Of a stretch of 64,000 nucleotides of DNA, positions 15,646-26,201 are shown one piece after another (position 1 is the stretch's first letter; each line of letters starts with the position of its first letter). The stretch comes from a virus. The DNA is taken from positions 1 through 64,000 of the IMG/VR virus record IMGVR_UViG_3300026557_000003; one strand, 5' to 3'. The notes under the pieces are model-generated. The model did no database searches. It had not been told where the DNA came from and saw nothing but the letters and a program-made list of their open reading frames with translations. Both the position numbers and the translations under genes were made by a program.

Positions 15646-17019
15646 ATGAACCTTGATGAAACTACAGCCGTAGCGAACCGTGATTCGCAGGCGCTTACAA
15701 CGCCGGCCTCGACTAGCCAAGCCTTAAGTACCCCTGACAGTGGGTCATCTGTCATCACCGCCGATCAAGCAGCTATCAACCTATCACCCGAAGAGATTCA
15801 AAAACTTCCGGTTCCACAATTCAGGAAGCAATACGATCTTGTCAAAGGTGAGGCAGCTCAGTGGAAAGCAAAGCACGATGAACTAGCTATTCAACTTGGC
15901 GAGTTTACCGAGATTGCCGAATGGGTTGACGAAGCCGGGGGTAAACCTTACCTTCAGCAAGCGGCGGAAGTATCGAACCTGATGACCAATTCGGACGCCT
16001 GGCAGCAACGCGCGGGTGAACCCGATGATGTCTATGGACGGCGCAGATATGCGTCACTCCAAAAACTGTTCGATCAAATGTACGCGATCAGTCCGACTAA
16101 CGCGCCAACAATGGTAGCCGCCACAAGCGACTATTATGGGCAGGCGAGTTATAAAATCTTCATTGATACCTTCTTTGGTGCTCCACCAACCGATGCGCAA
16201 CTGGAAGCCCATCACGCTTTTGTTGCCAACGGTTATCAACTTCAGGCCGCTCCGACGACCGACTCCGATGTCCTTCCGCCGTATTGCTATGCAATGGATG
16301 AGTACGGACAGAAGGTCGAAATCCCGGAAAACGTTGCGTATTTCCGCTCAGAAAAACGCAGGGAACAACGGGAGAAACAAAAGGAACAGCAGGAAAAGCA
16401 GGCGCTGAAAAAGCAGGTGGAGAGCCTGTCTAACGGTCAGGTCAAAAAGACTGAAGTTGACAAGCAGGCCGAAGGTGCTGGTCGCGAACAGAAGTTTAGA
16501 GAGCAGGTCTTGTCACCGGTTGACGAGATAGTGTCGAAAATCTATCCGACTAAAACGCTGCAGACCGAAGGTAAGATGCGGCAGTTACGGTCGTGGATTG
16601 ATTCACACATTAAAGAAACCGTCGGTGACGAACTGGATAAGCAATTGGCAAACGCGCGCGCTGGCGGCGGACAGGCGCTTATCGCAGAAGGCAAACTCTC
16701 AAGGCTTCAAGCAAAAATAAGGCTTGGGGCTGGTGAAATCGCTGCTAAATGGTGCAATATCGAAAACATCGATAGCGACGTGATCCAGGCTCAATTAACC
16801 ACGGTCAAAACGGCAAACGCGGAACCGTCAACCCAGGCGGGGCTTTCCAATACCGTTCCATCGCGACCGGATCGAAAGGCGGTCGATGCGAGCGGAAAAC
16901 GTCTTTATGAGGATGGATATAGTAAGAAATGGGTCGAGGATGCCTCTGCTCATCGACAGAAGTATATGCACCTGTATCCGAACGAGAAAGCCTATATGGA
17001 CGCGACAACCCAGCGTTAG
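15646..17019 (+). CDS. scaffolding-like protein
   Basis: The 457-residue protein lies directly before the capsid gene. It is hydrophilic, with a low-complexity N-terminus, a highly charged coiled coil around residues 225-265 (KRREQREKQKEQQEKQ) and a basic C-terminal region, all typical of prohead scaffold proteins. It would direct coat assembly and leave before DNA entry. No protease motif is visible. The ribosome site is weak. Confidence 0.65.
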   Translation: MNLDETTAVANRDSQALTTPASTSQALSTPDSGSSVITADQAAINLSPEEIQKLPVPQFRKQYDLVKGEAAQWKAKHDELAIQLGEFTEIAEWVDEAGGKPYLQQAAEVSNLMTNSDAWQQRAGEPDDVYGRRRYASLQKLFDQMYAISPTNAPTMVAATSDYYGQASYKIFIDTFFGAPPTDAQLEAHHAFVANGYQLQAAPTTDSDVLPPYCYAMDEYGQKVEIPENVAYFRSEKRREQREKQKEQQEKQALKKQVESLSNGQVKKTEVDKQAEGAGREQKFREQVLSPVDEIVSKIYPTKTLQTEGKMRQLRSWIDSHIKETVGDELDKQLANARAGGGQALIAEGKLSRLQAKIRLGAGEIAAKWCNIENIDSDVIQAQLTTVKTANAEPSTQAGLSNTVPSRPDRKAVDASGKRLYEDGYSKKWVEDASAHRQKYMHLYPNEKAYMDATTQR

Positions 17020-17071
17020 CGTAGACGGTCGGACACGGAAGTCCGGGCGGCGATAACAAGGATGTTTCATT

Positions 17072-18340
17072 ATGGCAGTTGACTCAACGGCGATTACGCC
17101 GATAACCCTCGAAGAGGTTCAGATGGAGGTTCGCAATCAGGCGAACGAATCCAGCCACACCTATCCAAAGTTCAAAGACTCAGACCGTAGACCTGTAAAC
17201 GTCCGCGGCACGTTCATCCCAATGCTGATGAGACTCAACGGCACTCTTGGCGGCGGCGCTGAAGGTGGCCAATACGCTGACCCTGGTGGAAGTGAATGGG
17301 CGCGCGCCACAGCGACCTACAAACGGTTCTGGATGGCATCGCTGTTCACAAATGACGCGCTCGAATCGACCGATATGATGGTCCAGCAGACACTCCAGAA
17401 CTCGATGATCAACGATGCCGCAGCAATTGCGGTCCAGCGCGACATTATGATTTTTGGTGATGGCACGGGCACGAGAGCCACGGTTCTGAGCGTCTCTGGC
17501 GCTTCTGTGACGTTCACTGATCCGATGGGCAATTCGCTATTCCTGAAGGGCGGCAAGTTTGAATTCCGTTCGCCTTCTGGAACTCTGCGAGTCGGTGTCA
17601 CCTATTACAAATGCACAAGCACGACCGCCGGCAACGTCGCGGGATTTGACAACAACATCGACGGTTCGGTCATCGCTGGCGATATAATGATCTACAAAGG
17701 GATGTATAACCTGGAGTATTTCGGGCTTGCTTATCACGTCAACAGTTCGACGGCCCGCACCTATCAGGGAATCGACACCTCGACTGTTCCGGCGAGTTAT
17801 CTGCCGCGAACCGAAGATGCGCTCGGCAAAATGCTCAATATCTCGTTGATGCAGCGCAACAAGAAAGCGCTGACCTACAAGAAGGGTGTCGACGCAAAAG
17901 TGCCGCCGTGCTATTGGTTCTTCCCGACCGCCCAGTGTGATGCTTACCTGGCGCTTGGTCAGACCCTTGGTGCAAACGTCTCGTCGTTGAAACGATTTGG
18001 CGCTGGTGATGCCAATTTCGATCCTCAATTTCAGACGATTTCCTATGCCGGTGAACTGATCGACGAAGACGAGAAACAGCCAGCCGATACTGTTTACTAC
18101 ACTCACGAGGGGCTGTTACAGCGGTATCCCCTACGCGAGTTGGGACTGCAAAGACGTGGCGCTGACGCCGAAGGTCTGATGCTGATCCCCGGTTTCGACA
18201 ATACCGGCGCTGGTAACTGGTTCGACAAGTCACAGTACGTCAATATCTGGAAGGAAGACTTCGGATCGGCCGCGCCTTCGCGAGCCGTGAAGATTTTCAA
18301 TCTCGGATTTGCAGGACTGCCGATTCCTTCACAGGTATAA
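17072..18340 (+). CDS. major capsid protein (N4-gp56-like)
   Basis: The 422-residue protein has the size and order of a major capsid protein and a pattern familiar from N4 gp56-type coats: an extended N-terminus, QRDIMIFGDGTGTRA near residues 122-137, and a long beta-rich C-terminal half. It follows the scaffold gene with a GGATG ribosome site region. It forms the icosahedral shell. Subfamily assignment is tentative; the capsid role is well supported by context. Confidence 0.75.
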   Translation: MAVDSTAITPITLEEVQMEVRNQANESSHTYPKFKDSDRRPVNVRGTFIPMLMRLNGTLGGGAEGGQYADPGGSEWARATATYKRFWMASLFTNDALESTDMMVQQTLQNSMINDAAAIAVQRDIMIFGDGTGTRATVLSVSGASVTFTDPMGNSLFLKGGKFEFRSPSGTLRVGVTYYKCTSTTAGNVAGFDNNIDGSVIAGDIMIYKGMYNLEYFGLAYHVNSSTARTYQGIDTSTVPASYLPRTEDALGKMLNISLMQRNKKALTYKKGVDAKVPPCYWFFPTAQCDAYLALGQTLGANVSSLKRFGAGDANFDPQFQTISYAGELIDEDEKQPADTVYYTHEGLLQRYPLRELGLQRRGADAEGLMLIPGFDNTGAGNWFDKSQYVNIWKEDFGSAAPSRAVKIFNLGFAGLPIPSQV

Positions 18341-19150
18341 ATGGTCAACGCGATCGCACAATACGAGGCAGAGCTCCACCGGTTACGGAATCAACCGCGA
18401 CCGTATCTGCCTCCGTGGTTTCAACCTGAGTTAACCCGGATCGGAGGGATTGACAGTCTCTCCGGTCAGCCTTTACGCAAAATAGTCTGGGGTCAATCTG
18501 TCGAAGCTATGAAAATGGCGCTCAAAGACAAACACGTAAACGACCTGATTGTCGATCTCGATAACCAAAAAGAGGGATTGTTCGCGTTCAAACAAGCGCC
18601 AGTTGAGATCGAATGGCGACCAAAATATCCCGGCTACCTAGCGGAACAGACTTTCAGAGTTACCGATGACGAGTTATTGATCGAACAGGTGGTCCATCGG
18701 GCCGAGATGATTCCGCGTGATCGATACTATATCGAGAAATTCATTCCGGTGTCGAAGATACCGCGGGATGTCTGGGAAATCGAATGGCGGTTCTATGTCG
18801 ATCCTGAAACTGGTATCAAGGAAGATGTGATGGGGCCGTTTCCGATAGATGGGCAGTACGTCGAATGGATGTGCCTGGAAAATCCACAGACCAAAGAGAT
18901 GTGGGAGCCAAACCGGCTCGTCCTTGAAGAAGTGGCGCGTAAGTTAGACTGGGAGCACCGATTCGATTCAATGTCGCCGCGTCAGTTATTGAAACTGAAA
19001 CACAGTATTGAGAAATCTCAGCAAGAACAGCGAGACCTGCGTTGCATTGAAAGATTGTCCCGGATTATGAAAGAGCATCATCGCAGACGAACAACGACGA
19101 CTGTTAACGTCCTGACCGACCGCTGCGCATCGTCAATAGTCACCCTATAA
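18341..19150 (+). CDS. hypothetical protein downstream of capsid
   Basis: The 269-residue protein starts immediately after the capsid stop (TAAATG). It is rich in W, Y and charged residues, with a basic helical C-terminal 60 residues. No family recognised. Position suggests a capsid-associated or head-completion protein. Confidence 0.55.
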   Translation: MVNAIAQYEAELHRLRNQPRPYLPPWFQPELTRIGGIDSLSGQPLRKIVWGQSVEAMKMALKDKHVNDLIVDLDNQKEGLFAFKQAPVEIEWRPKYPGYLAEQTFRVTDDELLIEQVVHRAEMIPRDRYYIEKFIPVSKIPRDVWEIEWRFYVDPETGIKEDVMGPFPIDGQYVEWMCLENPQTKEMWEPNRLVLEEVARKLDWEHRFDSMSPRQLLKLKHSIEKSQQEQRDLRCIERLSRIMKEHHRRRTTTTVNVLTDRCASSIVTL

Positions 19151-19159
19151 AGGAAAAAT

Positions 19160-20221
19160 ATGAGTTCACAGTTGTTAGATTTCACACCGAAGCCCCGACC
19201 GGGAGTCTACTCGGACACTCAGCAAGTGGTTATCGAGGATGCCCGCACACGCTATCTATACCTTGCGTTTAATCCGCAGGTTGGCGGCGTACTCGACATT
19301 CGGGAATTGAAGTGTTACGCGACGAAAATACCCCAGCGATTCATAACGCTGATCGCCCGGCATTCGTATCCTGATTATTCGCTGAGACCGGAAGAGCTCG
19401 AAAGCTATATGGCGGCTTCCGAGATGGATCCAGTCGGTTTCCACTGGCGGCCAAAGGCGATCCTACCCCAGGTGCAGGACATACTCAGACAGTACCGGAC
19501 ACTAAAGATGGTGGAACTTCAGACGCCGCTCAAATACGGTGTTCAGCATCTTCCGATGGGCTGGACGATGGAGCATTCAGTTAGTCTGATCAACGAGATT
19601 ATCCATTTTCCTGTCAACGGCGAATCGGTTGATGAACTTCCCTACGAAGAATTTGGTCGTCATTTGTCGGCCGAAGTGCCGCGCCGTCTAAATCTAGCCG
19701 TCAGCCGTGAGTGCGTACCCGATCCGCAAGGTGAGAAGACGCGATTGCCGGAGAAGCTGAAAACAATTGGTTTGGAAATCATTGAAGAGTTGATTAACGC
19801 TCTTGACGGTTCTCGTGCATACGCTGAGAGCGAAATCAAAGCAGCGATAAAAGAGATTGATGGAAGGGGCAAGGATCAGCAGGGTCAGGGTGCAATAGAT
19901 GACACCCAGGCGCGGTGTTTCTGGTTTCTGGGCAAACCGACACCGGTTGAACGTCAAATGGAATTTGGCCGCGAAGATAAAGGCTCAATGTTTCAGGATG
20001 TTATCGGAACGATACGTGATGGTTTTAGCAACCTGAGAGGCAATGCACCGGTCGTTGAGGTCGTCGAGGATGAAGAGAAGAAGCAAAAGGACGCTATGGA
20101 GATGGCTCGTCAGATGGCAAAAATGGCAATGGAAGAGCTTTTGGCGAGCGGTGAATACGTCAAGGCTCAGCCAAAACCGGCAGCGCCGACACAGCCAAAT
20201 AAACCGCAGTCAGGTAAATAA
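19160..20221 (+). CDS. hypothetical virion-region protein with helical tail
   Basis: The 353-residue protein has a mixed N-terminal domain and a long charged helix near residues 305-335 (DEEKKQKDAMEMARQMAKMA), then a proline/lysine tail. AAGGAAAA precedes the ATG. It lies among head-assembly genes; role unknown. Confidence 0.55.
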   Translation: MSSQLLDFTPKPRPGVYSDTQQVVIEDARTRYLYLAFNPQVGGVLDIRELKCYATKIPQRFITLIARHSYPDYSLRPEELESYMAASEMDPVGFHWRPKAILPQVQDILRQYRTLKMVELQTPLKYGVQHLPMGWTMEHSVSLINEIIHFPVNGESVDELPYEEFGRHLSAEVPRRLNLAVSRECVPDPQGEKTRLPEKLKTIGLEIIEELINALDGSRAYAESEIKAAIKEIDGRGKDQQGQGAIDDTQARCFWFLGKPTPVERQMEFGREDKGSMFQDVIGTIRDGFSNLRGNAPVVEVVEDEEKKQKDAMEMARQMAKMAMEELLASGEYVKAQPKPAAPTQPNKPQSGK

Positions 20222-20931
20222 TGGGTACAGTTCCGCAATCAGCAATTGATAGTCGTGTCAGGCTGTGGCTTGGTAACATAACCGAAGTCCAGCTTCAGTC
20301 GACGATTTTGCACATGCATCGTGAAGACGTGATGGCTTTTCACGTTGCGGAACTAGACCTATCTCATCAGAACCATCGGACTCAGAAGACAACCGTTAAT
20401 CTGCAGATATGGAAACGCGATTATACAATGCCTACGGCGTTTGCAAACCCGGTATTGGCCCGTATTAGATTTCCACAGTTCGGTCGGCGGAAATGTAACT
20501 GGATGCCCGTCGATATCGTCAATTTCGATATGATTCCGGAGCGTGAGAACTCAAACTATATGTCTTGCGGGTTTTTTGGGGCCGACAATCAGATGCGGCT
20601 CTCGTGGTCCCCGGAAACGATTGCCGAGATGGAGATTTACTATCAGAATCTGATGTTGCCAGATAAGCTAGCGACTTCGGCGATTCCGATAGCCGATGTT
20701 TTCGCCGGGATGACCACCGCCGAGATTGCATTTAGATGCTTGCCGGCCGCAAAGATTCCAGATAGCGAGAAAGAGCAGTACAAAGAGGTCATAGTCGAGG
20801 CCCTTGAAGAGTGGAAACCGATCTTTAGCAAATTAATGAATCGTGCGCCTAACCAGTCGAGCCCAAGGCGCACCGCATTTGGGCGTGGTCGTTTTAACTT
20901 TGGGCCAGGAAGCGTAGGCTATTATGACTAA
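20221..20931 (+). CDS. hypothetical head or connector protein
   Basis: The 236-residue protein has no recognised domain. It overlaps the previous stop by one base and ends with a glycine/arginine/phenylalanine-rich tail (GRGRFNFGPG). It may be a head-completion protein by position. Confidence 0.5.
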   Translation: MGTVPQSAIDSRVRLWLGNITEVQLQSTILHMHREDVMAFHVAELDLSHQNHRTQKTTVNLQIWKRDYTMPTAFANPVLARIRFPQFGRRKCNWMPVDIVNFDMIPERENSNYMSCGFFGADNQMRLSWSPETIAEMEIYYQNLMLPDKLATSAIPIADVFAGMTTAEIAFRCLPAAKIPDSEKEQYKEVIVEALEEWKPIFSKLMNRAPNQSSPRRTAFGRGRFNFGPGSVGYYD

Positions 20932-20951
20932 CGCTTTACTGGAGGTGACCC

Positions 20952-21641
20952 ATGCCTAACCCGACGGCAGACTTCACCGTTGCCCGTAATCTGGTTTATG
21001 AGCAGTTGAATACTGCGTCTGTCACTGCTGGTGTCTGGAATGAAAATGATGCGGCCGACCCAAGATGGCAGCAAGCCTCGATTGATGCCGGAATTGTGAA
21101 CGCAGATTTCAGAGTCGCAACGATGATCTGCAACACCGCTGGTCATCCGAAAGAGAACTACTACCAGGCGACTTCCGGAAATCTCAATTACGGCGATCCG
21201 ACGCCAGTCGATATGATCGGTCCTGTTCGTGCGGTCAATATCAAAGGCGCTGATAACGTCACACGCCTTGGTCGCCCGACTGAGACCGACTGGATTGACT
21301 TCTTCAACGCAGACGCGGCAAAGACCTTTGGTGGTCCGGCTTTCACCGACAGGTATTATCAGTTGATCGACGGTCACGTGTACTTTAGCGGAACGTCTGC
21401 GCAACTCAAATACTGCACCGTTTCACGTGGAACAGCTGCGGTTAATGGATTAATTTCACCCCCAGAGTTTATCGACACGATTATCCTTCTGGCGCTGTTA
21501 TCGCCGCTGATGAAGGAACAGGATTTCATGGAAGCCGCCACGTTTTTCCAGAAACAGGCGGAGCTACACATTCAGATTATCACTGGCGGTGGCTCAATTG
21601 TGCCGCCTATCACTTTATTGCAACAAAGACAGGCAGCTTGA
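20952..21641 (+). CDS. putative head-tail adaptor-like protein
   Basis: The 229-residue protein has a strong GGAGG site. Its C-terminal 65 residues contain PPEFIDTIILLALLSPLMKE and a helical stretch, a layout similar to the gene at 24484 and to helical connector proteins that bind under the portal. Adaptor function is inferred from position and helix pattern. Confidence 0.45.
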   Translation: MPNPTADFTVARNLVYEQLNTASVTAGVWNENDAADPRWQQASIDAGIVNADFRVATMICNTAGHPKENYYQATSGNLNYGDPTPVDMIGPVRAVNIKGADNVTRLGRPTETDWIDFFNADAAKTFGGPAFTDRYYQLIDGHVYFSGTSAQLKYCTVSRGTAAVNGLISPPEFIDTIILLALLSPLMKEQDFMEAATFFQKQAELHIQIITGGGSIVPPITLLQQRQAA

Positions 21642-21654
21642 TAAGGAGTAGAAG

Positions 21655-21960
21655 ATGGGAATCACAGCGGGGGCTTTTGGAGAGCAAGATACAGTTACCG
21701 TCGCTCGGGTAGGTCAGACTGGGGGTACGCCAGTTGCGCTTTGCACGGCGAAACCCAATCGCAAAATCCTGACTTTTAAAAATGAGGGTAGTGTAAAGGC
21801 GTGGATCGGCAAGGCCAGCACGATAACCACCGCAGCGGGATCGTTCTCCATCGCAGTTGGAGCGGTGCAGAACTTCACGGGTGAGGACGCACAGGGAGCG
21901 TGGTGGCTTATCACCGATAGCGGCACCTGTGATATTGCCGTAATCGAAGGTGTAGCTTAA
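21655..21960 (+). CDS. small beta-rich virion protein
   Basis: The 101-residue protein is mostly beta, with repeated G/A/T-rich strands and an AGSFSIAVGAVQNF segment that recalls small capsid decoration or tail proteins with an immunoglobulin-like fold. AAGGAGTAGA precedes the ATG. A decoration-protein role is a guess. Confidence 0.45.
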   Translation: MGITAGAFGEQDTVTVARVGQTGGTPVALCTAKPNRKILTFKNEGSVKAWIGKASTITTAAGSFSIAVGAVQNFTGEDAQGAWWLITDSGTCDIAVIEGVA

Positions 21961-21989
21961 TTCGCGGTCAGAAAAGGGAGTGAAACAAA

Positions 21990-22571
21990 ATGGGAATCTC
22001 AACAGCGCCGTCAGTATCGGCAAGCGTCACTAGTACATTACAGTCCGGGTCGGCAGTTGCTGGTAAATTTGGCATCGATCAAACTACTCCGGGAAGTACA
22101 AACCTAGTCGAAGCGGCAAACATCCCCGCAAATATCGCTGTCACGCCGACCGTCAGTACGAGTCCGGCATATTCGTCAGGTGATGCCGTGGGCGGTCTTC
22201 AGGTATTAACCGGTGCTATTCGTCTCAACGCCGGAACATCGCTTCTTCGTTCGATAACCATCACCGATAAGGGCAATCAGAAGGTCGCCTTTGACATCAT
22301 TTTCTTCAACGCTGCCCCGACAGCCCCGACTGATAATGCGGCATACGCGACACTGGGGACGGATATCGCCAAAGTTGTTGGCCGGGTCCGAATCCTGACA
22401 ACCGACTATGATACGGTCAACTCCATCGGGCTCGCGAGTCAGTTGAATATCGGATTGGTGATGGCATCGGGCGCGACTCAAAATCTGTGGGCGATTGTGG
22501 TCACAACCGGAACGCCGACTTACGCGAGCACGACCGACCTGACATTTACTTACAACTTCGAACAGAATTAA
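21990..22571 (+). CDS. beta-rich virion protein
   Basis: The 193-residue protein is rich in S, T, A and G with alternating hydrophobics, typical of a beta-sandwich structural protein. GGGAG lies before the ATG. It lies between the small beta protein and the fibre genes. No family recognised. Confidence 0.5.
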   Translation: MGISTAPSVSASVTSTLQSGSAVAGKFGIDQTTPGSTNLVEAANIPANIAVTPTVSTSPAYSSGDAVGGLQVLTGAIRLNAGTSLLRSITITDKGNQKVAFDIIFFNAAPTAPTDNAAYATLGTDIAKVVGRVRILTTDYDTVNSIGLASQLNIGLVMASGATQNLWAIVVTTGTPTYASTTDLTFTYNFEQN

Positions 22572-22579
22572 GAGGCGCA

Positions 22580-22960
22580 ATGCCCTACGTTTATTTCACT
22601 ATCGACATCGCCGCAGATGGGCCGTTCAATCTCGGTAAGATTTTGACGGCCGCTGCGTCCAATTCAATCACCGGTTTGACGATCCGGAACGCGCCACAAA
22701 AGGACATATCGAATCAGTATATTACTGTTCAGCATAGTCCTCGTAGCGCGGCGAATGTGATCGGCCTGGCCGACAACAACTCGCTCGTGGTTAATGCGGA
22801 CGGCGGTAATTACGCGACTGATTTCTACGCGCGGTTGCTCCGTCGTGGCGAAGTCGAGCCACTTTTCCCGACAATGGGCAACTCGATTCACCCGCAGGAC
22901 TGGTGGATCAACTCGGACATCAACGGGGCGATTATCTGTCTATTCTGGCAACTCTATTAG
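22580..22960 (+). CDS. beta-rich structural protein (126 aa)
   Basis: The start is taken at the ATG after AGAGGCGCA. The protein (MPYVYFTIDI start) is beta-rich and ends in a hydrophobic IICLFWQLY. It is probably a tail or decoration component given its neighbours. No recognised family. Confidence 0.5.
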   Translation: MPYVYFTIDIAADGPFNLGKILTAAASNSITGLTIRNAPQKDISNQYITVQHSPRSAANVIGLADNNSLVVNADGGNYATDFYARLLRRGEVEPLFPTMGNSIHPQDWWINSDINGAIICLFWQLY

Positions 22961-22972
22961 TTATGGTGACCT

Positions 22973-24484
22973 GTGAAAAGACTCTTCCTGCTACTGCTTT
23001 TCTCGCTTATCCTCGGTGGGGCCGTCGATGCTCAGACGGCCTCCATCTTGTTTGGTGGACCAACTGCCGGTAAACCTTCCAGTTGTAGTATCTCAGGTGG
23101 CCCTGATATCTATGTTGACACAACAACCCACACAGTATTTGTATGCAAAAGCTCGGGCGTTTGGGGGAATGGGTTTTCAATCGATGGCGCCAGCGGCGGA
23201 ATAACAAACTCCGCGGGAAATAATGTCATCACCAAATCGGATGGCACAAATATCGTGGCGTCTGGTTTAAGCGACAATGGTACGACGATAACCGCGGCTG
23301 AAACCCTAGCCCTGGGAACAAATAGCTTGACGATGACCGGTTCGCTGGGTGCTACTGGCGCGCGATTAACCAAGGGCTGGTTTACTGATCTTCAGGTCAC
23401 TAATGCAATCGCCGGGAGCGTCACGGGAAACGCTGCGAATATCACTGGAAATCTCGCGGTTGCCAATCTCAACTCCGGTACATCTGCATCATCGTCGACG
23501 TTCTGGCGTGGTGACGGCACGTGGGCTACACCGACTGCCGGTTCTCCCGGTGGCTCAAATACGCAGCTTCAATATAACAATTCCTCGGCCTTTGGTGGCA
23601 TCTCAGGTGCGACCACGGACGGGACGACGTTAACTGCCGTTAGTCCGATTATCCTGAACATTGCCCCGGCTGCAGACTTCACCATCACCCAGAACACCAA
23701 TAAGACGCCATTTAAGTCCGTCAATACGGCAGCGGCCAATAACACCTTAACTCTGAGTGGTGGCCAAACTTGGCTAGGAACGGCAACAGGCGGTTACAAG
23801 CTCGATGTTCGAGATACGACCGCAACGTCTATTGTTCATTTTTCACAGGGTAACGCCGATTCCGGTGGTTATCTCGTCAATAATGCCGCGGACAACGCCT
23901 ATATGACCGCTGGAGCGAATCTAAACGCGGCGGGGTCAAGCTGGGTTGCGAAGTCCACGACGGCCGTTCTCTTTGGGGCAAATGGTGGAGTCACCACAAT
24001 TTATCAGGACACAGGATTGACTGCTGGAAATAACTATACCCCAACCGCCAGATTTTCGATTGGAACGACCGGTATCATCACATTCAATACTACAAATTAT
24101 GCGAGTTGTACGGCTCTTACAACCACGGCCGGCGGAGTAGTTAGCTGCACCGCATCTGATGCCCGCCTGAAACAGGATTTCCAGCGATTCAACAACGGTC
24201 TTGATTCAATCCGAAAAGTCAATCCGACGATATACAAATGGCGCGAAGGCACGATGTATTCTGACGGCGGCAAGGTCCACCTTGGATTAGTAGCGCAAAA
24301 TGCAAGGGCCGCAAATCCATTATTTGTATCCGAGCAGGGTAATGGAACTCTACAACTTGAACCGACAGCGATTCAGGCAGCGTCCATCTCAGCAATCCAA
24401 GAACTAGACAAGAAGATCACGGCATTAACTGCGCTGATCGAGGCGCAGCAAAAGGAAATCAACAAACTGCGCCACAGGAAATAA
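22973..24484 (+). CDS. tail fibre with signal peptide and S74 chaperone domain
   Basis: The 503-residue protein starts at GTG after GGTGA. Residues 1-21 form a Sec signal peptide with likely cleavage after VDA. The middle is a long G/T/N-rich fibre. Residues about 390-503 match the intramolecular chaperone of endosialidase (peptidase S74): SDARLKQDF with the autocleavage serine, then a NPTIYKW strand, LGLVAQNA and a C-terminal coiled coil. The chaperone trimerises the fibre and cuts itself off. The signal peptide is odd for a virion protein. Confidence 0.8.
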   Translation: MKRLFLLLLFSLILGGAVDAQTASILFGGPTAGKPSSCSISGGPDIYVDTTTHTVFVCKSSGVWGNGFSIDGASGGITNSAGNNVITKSDGTNIVASGLSDNGTTITAAETLALGTNSLTMTGSLGATGARLTKGWFTDLQVTNAIAGSVTGNAANITGNLAVANLNSGTSASSSTFWRGDGTWATPTAGSPGGSNTQLQYNNSSAFGGISGATTDGTTLTAVSPIILNIAPAADFTITQNTNKTPFKSVNTAAANNTLTLSGGQTWLGTATGGYKLDVRDTTATSIVHFSQGNADSGGYLVNNAADNAYMTAGANLNAAGSSWVAKSTTAVLFGANGGVTTIYQDTGLTAGNNYTPTARFSIGTTGIITFNTTNYASCTALTTTAGGVVSCTASDARLKQDFQRFNNGLDSIRKVNPTIYKWREGTMYSDGGKVHLGLVAQNARAANPLFVSEQGNGTLQLEPTAIQAASISAIQELDKKITALTALIEAQQKEINKLRHRK

Positions 24485-25065
24485 TGACGACGACCTTAAC
24501 AACTGAATCAATCTGCTTAATCGCGCTTTCGCGAATCAGCCCTAGCGGTCAAAAGGGTGATCCGCTACACGCGTTATTGCGTGGAAACCTACCTGCGGCT
24601 CTGAATACACTTGCCACGCGGGTTTCGATGGATGGCCGTCGTCGTCTGCTTTCGCGTGAGTTTGACTTTACGATTGATGGCCCGACCCAGAGCGTTGACC
24701 TGTCGCCTGCAACATCAGCGAACGAACCGTTGTTGTTGCCATACGATCCGAGCAACGGAAACTATCTACCGTTTACGGCCTGTCGAATAGCCGGAATCGA
24801 CGCCTATATGATTGCTGATCGACAAGGACTCGCAATCAAAGAACTGGACGATGGCTATCTCTATTACGCGATTGAGTCACAGAAACTTTATCTTAATTCG
24901 CAGACGCCTTTGACCGGTCAAGTGGTAGTCACCGGTAGTTTTATTCCGGCAATCGACCTGACAACCGAGACGATGCCGACGCTACCGCCAGAATTCGAGG
25001 ATGACATTGTTGCATTACTAGTTGAAACGTTTATGAGTGCCCAACAAGGGCAACAGGCGGCATAA
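24484..25065 (+). CDS. putative tail/adaptor protein
   Basis: The 193-residue protein overlaps the fibre gene by one base. It begins with helical TTESICLIALSRIS and ends with PPEFEDDIVALLVETFMSAQQ, resembling the C-terminus of the protein at 20952. These patterns occur in podovirus head-tail connector proteins; the match is weak. Confidence 0.45.
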   Translation: MTTTLTTESICLIALSRISPSGQKGDPLHALLRGNLPAALNTLATRVSMDGRRRLLSREFDFTIDGPTQSVDLSPATSANEPLLLPYDPSNGNYLPFTACRIAGIDAYMIADRQGLAIKELDDGYLYYAIESQKLYLNSQTPLTGQVVVTGSFIPAIDLTTETMPTLPPEFEDDIVALLVETFMSAQQGQQAA

Positions 25066-25094
25066 GATCATAAGGACGTGATTGGAGGACATGG

Positions 25095-25670
25095 ATGTCC
25101 GAAGATTCGCAATTCGATATTCCGGAATACATCAAGAAACGCTTTGAAGGCGACGAACTGAAGGCCGTGCAAGAGGAACAGGCGCGGTTGCGGTCGAGAT
25201 ATGGCTACGACGCCAATAGAATCCGGACAATGAGCCGGGTTCAACGAGATTTTGAACACAATGAGCGGGAGGTCTTGCTTGCGTCGGAGATGCTTGGCGT
25301 TCTATTAAAGGAATCGCCTTTGCCAGAAGCTGAGATTACTTTTCAGCGACGCCGATTGTCGGAGGCGCTCTGGCGAACGGGAAAACTCGAAGAAGCTCTG
25401 ATCGCCGCTGCGGACAAAGCGCAATTCGACAAGGTTCTAGCAATTAAGGCGGCGGTTGAATCGGACGATCTCGAAGTCTGCAACTGTGAGGACGCTAAAC
25501 ACAAGGGTCTAAATATCACACGATACGCGACAAAGACCCATATCTTTTCACCGAAACACGGCAAGATAATGCCGATGAAGCAGTGCTCGATATGCGGCCA
25601 TTTGAATTGCTGTGGGAATATTCCGGCTAGGCCAAAAGACTCAATCCTTCGCCAAGGAGTCGTTAGATAA
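25095..25670 (+). CDS. hypothetical protein with C-terminal zinc cluster
   Basis: The 191-residue protein is helical and charged for 130 residues, then has CNCE, CSICGH and CCG cysteines (residues 133-178), probably one or two zinc sites. Its end overlaps the 3' end of the convergent HNH gene by 8 bases. Virion association is inferred from location only. Confidence 0.5.
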   Translation: MSEDSQFDIPEYIKKRFEGDELKAVQEEQARLRSRYGYDANRIRTMSRVQRDFEHNEREVLLASEMLGVLLKESPLPEAEITFQRRRLSEALWRTGKLEEALIAAADKAQFDKVLAIKAAVESDDLEVCNCEDAKHKGLNITRYATKTHIFSPKHGKIMPMKQCSICGHLNCCGNIPARPKDSILRQGVVR

Positions 25671-26196
25671 CATGAGCCCAAGCCAATCTTCTTATAACTC
25701 TACTGATCACGCTGGCGTCCATTCCGACTATGCCCGCGATGTCCACACATTTCATTCCGGTTGCCGCCATAGCTCTAACTTCTCGGACTTTTTCCGGACA
25801 CAGTTTCGCCTGTGGAAGTGCGGTACCCATGCCGCGTTTATGTCCCGGGAGGTCAAATGCCCCGCGTTTTTTCTTGGCGCAATCGACAGAATTATCTCTG
25901 GGCGTACCAAGAAAGAGATGCGCCGGGTTCACGCATCTAGGCACATCGCATCGGTGAAGAACGCAAAGAGAAGGCCAGCACTGATGTTCCAGAAAATACG
26001 AGAGACGACTTGCGATAACGCCTCGCCTACCAATCATCATGCCTCCGTATTCCATTCGACCAGAAATGCGTTTGGCACCGGTCCATCGCCAACAGTCGCC
26101 TTGCGGGCCATAGCCGGGTGTTTTGTCAACCTTTGCCCAAAATCTATCAATATGCTTTTCGGTTACGATGGGTTGTTGTATGTTAACAGCGGTCAT
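25663..26196 (-). CDS. HNH endonuclease (HNH_3 type)
   Basis: The 177-residue protein has an N-terminal [18 protein letters not shown] motif, the HNH core [20 protein letters not shown] (residues 79-98), and a C-terminal helix-turn-helix ([19 protein letters not shown]). It should bind a specific site and nick or cut DNA, promoting its own spread. It fits exactly between two rightward virion genes in antisense orientation and has its own promoter and leader. Confidence 0.85.
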   Translation of the reverse strand: MTAVNIQQPIVTEKHIDRFWAKVDKTPGYGPQGDCWRWTGAKRISGRMEYGGMMIGRRGVIASRLSYFLEHQCWPSLCVLHRCDVPRCVNPAHLFLGTPRDNSVDCAKKKRGAFDLPGHKRGMGTALPQAKLCPEKVREVRAMAATGMKCVDIAGIVGMDASVISRVIRRLAWAHVI

Positions 26197-26201
26197 AGTG
26201 C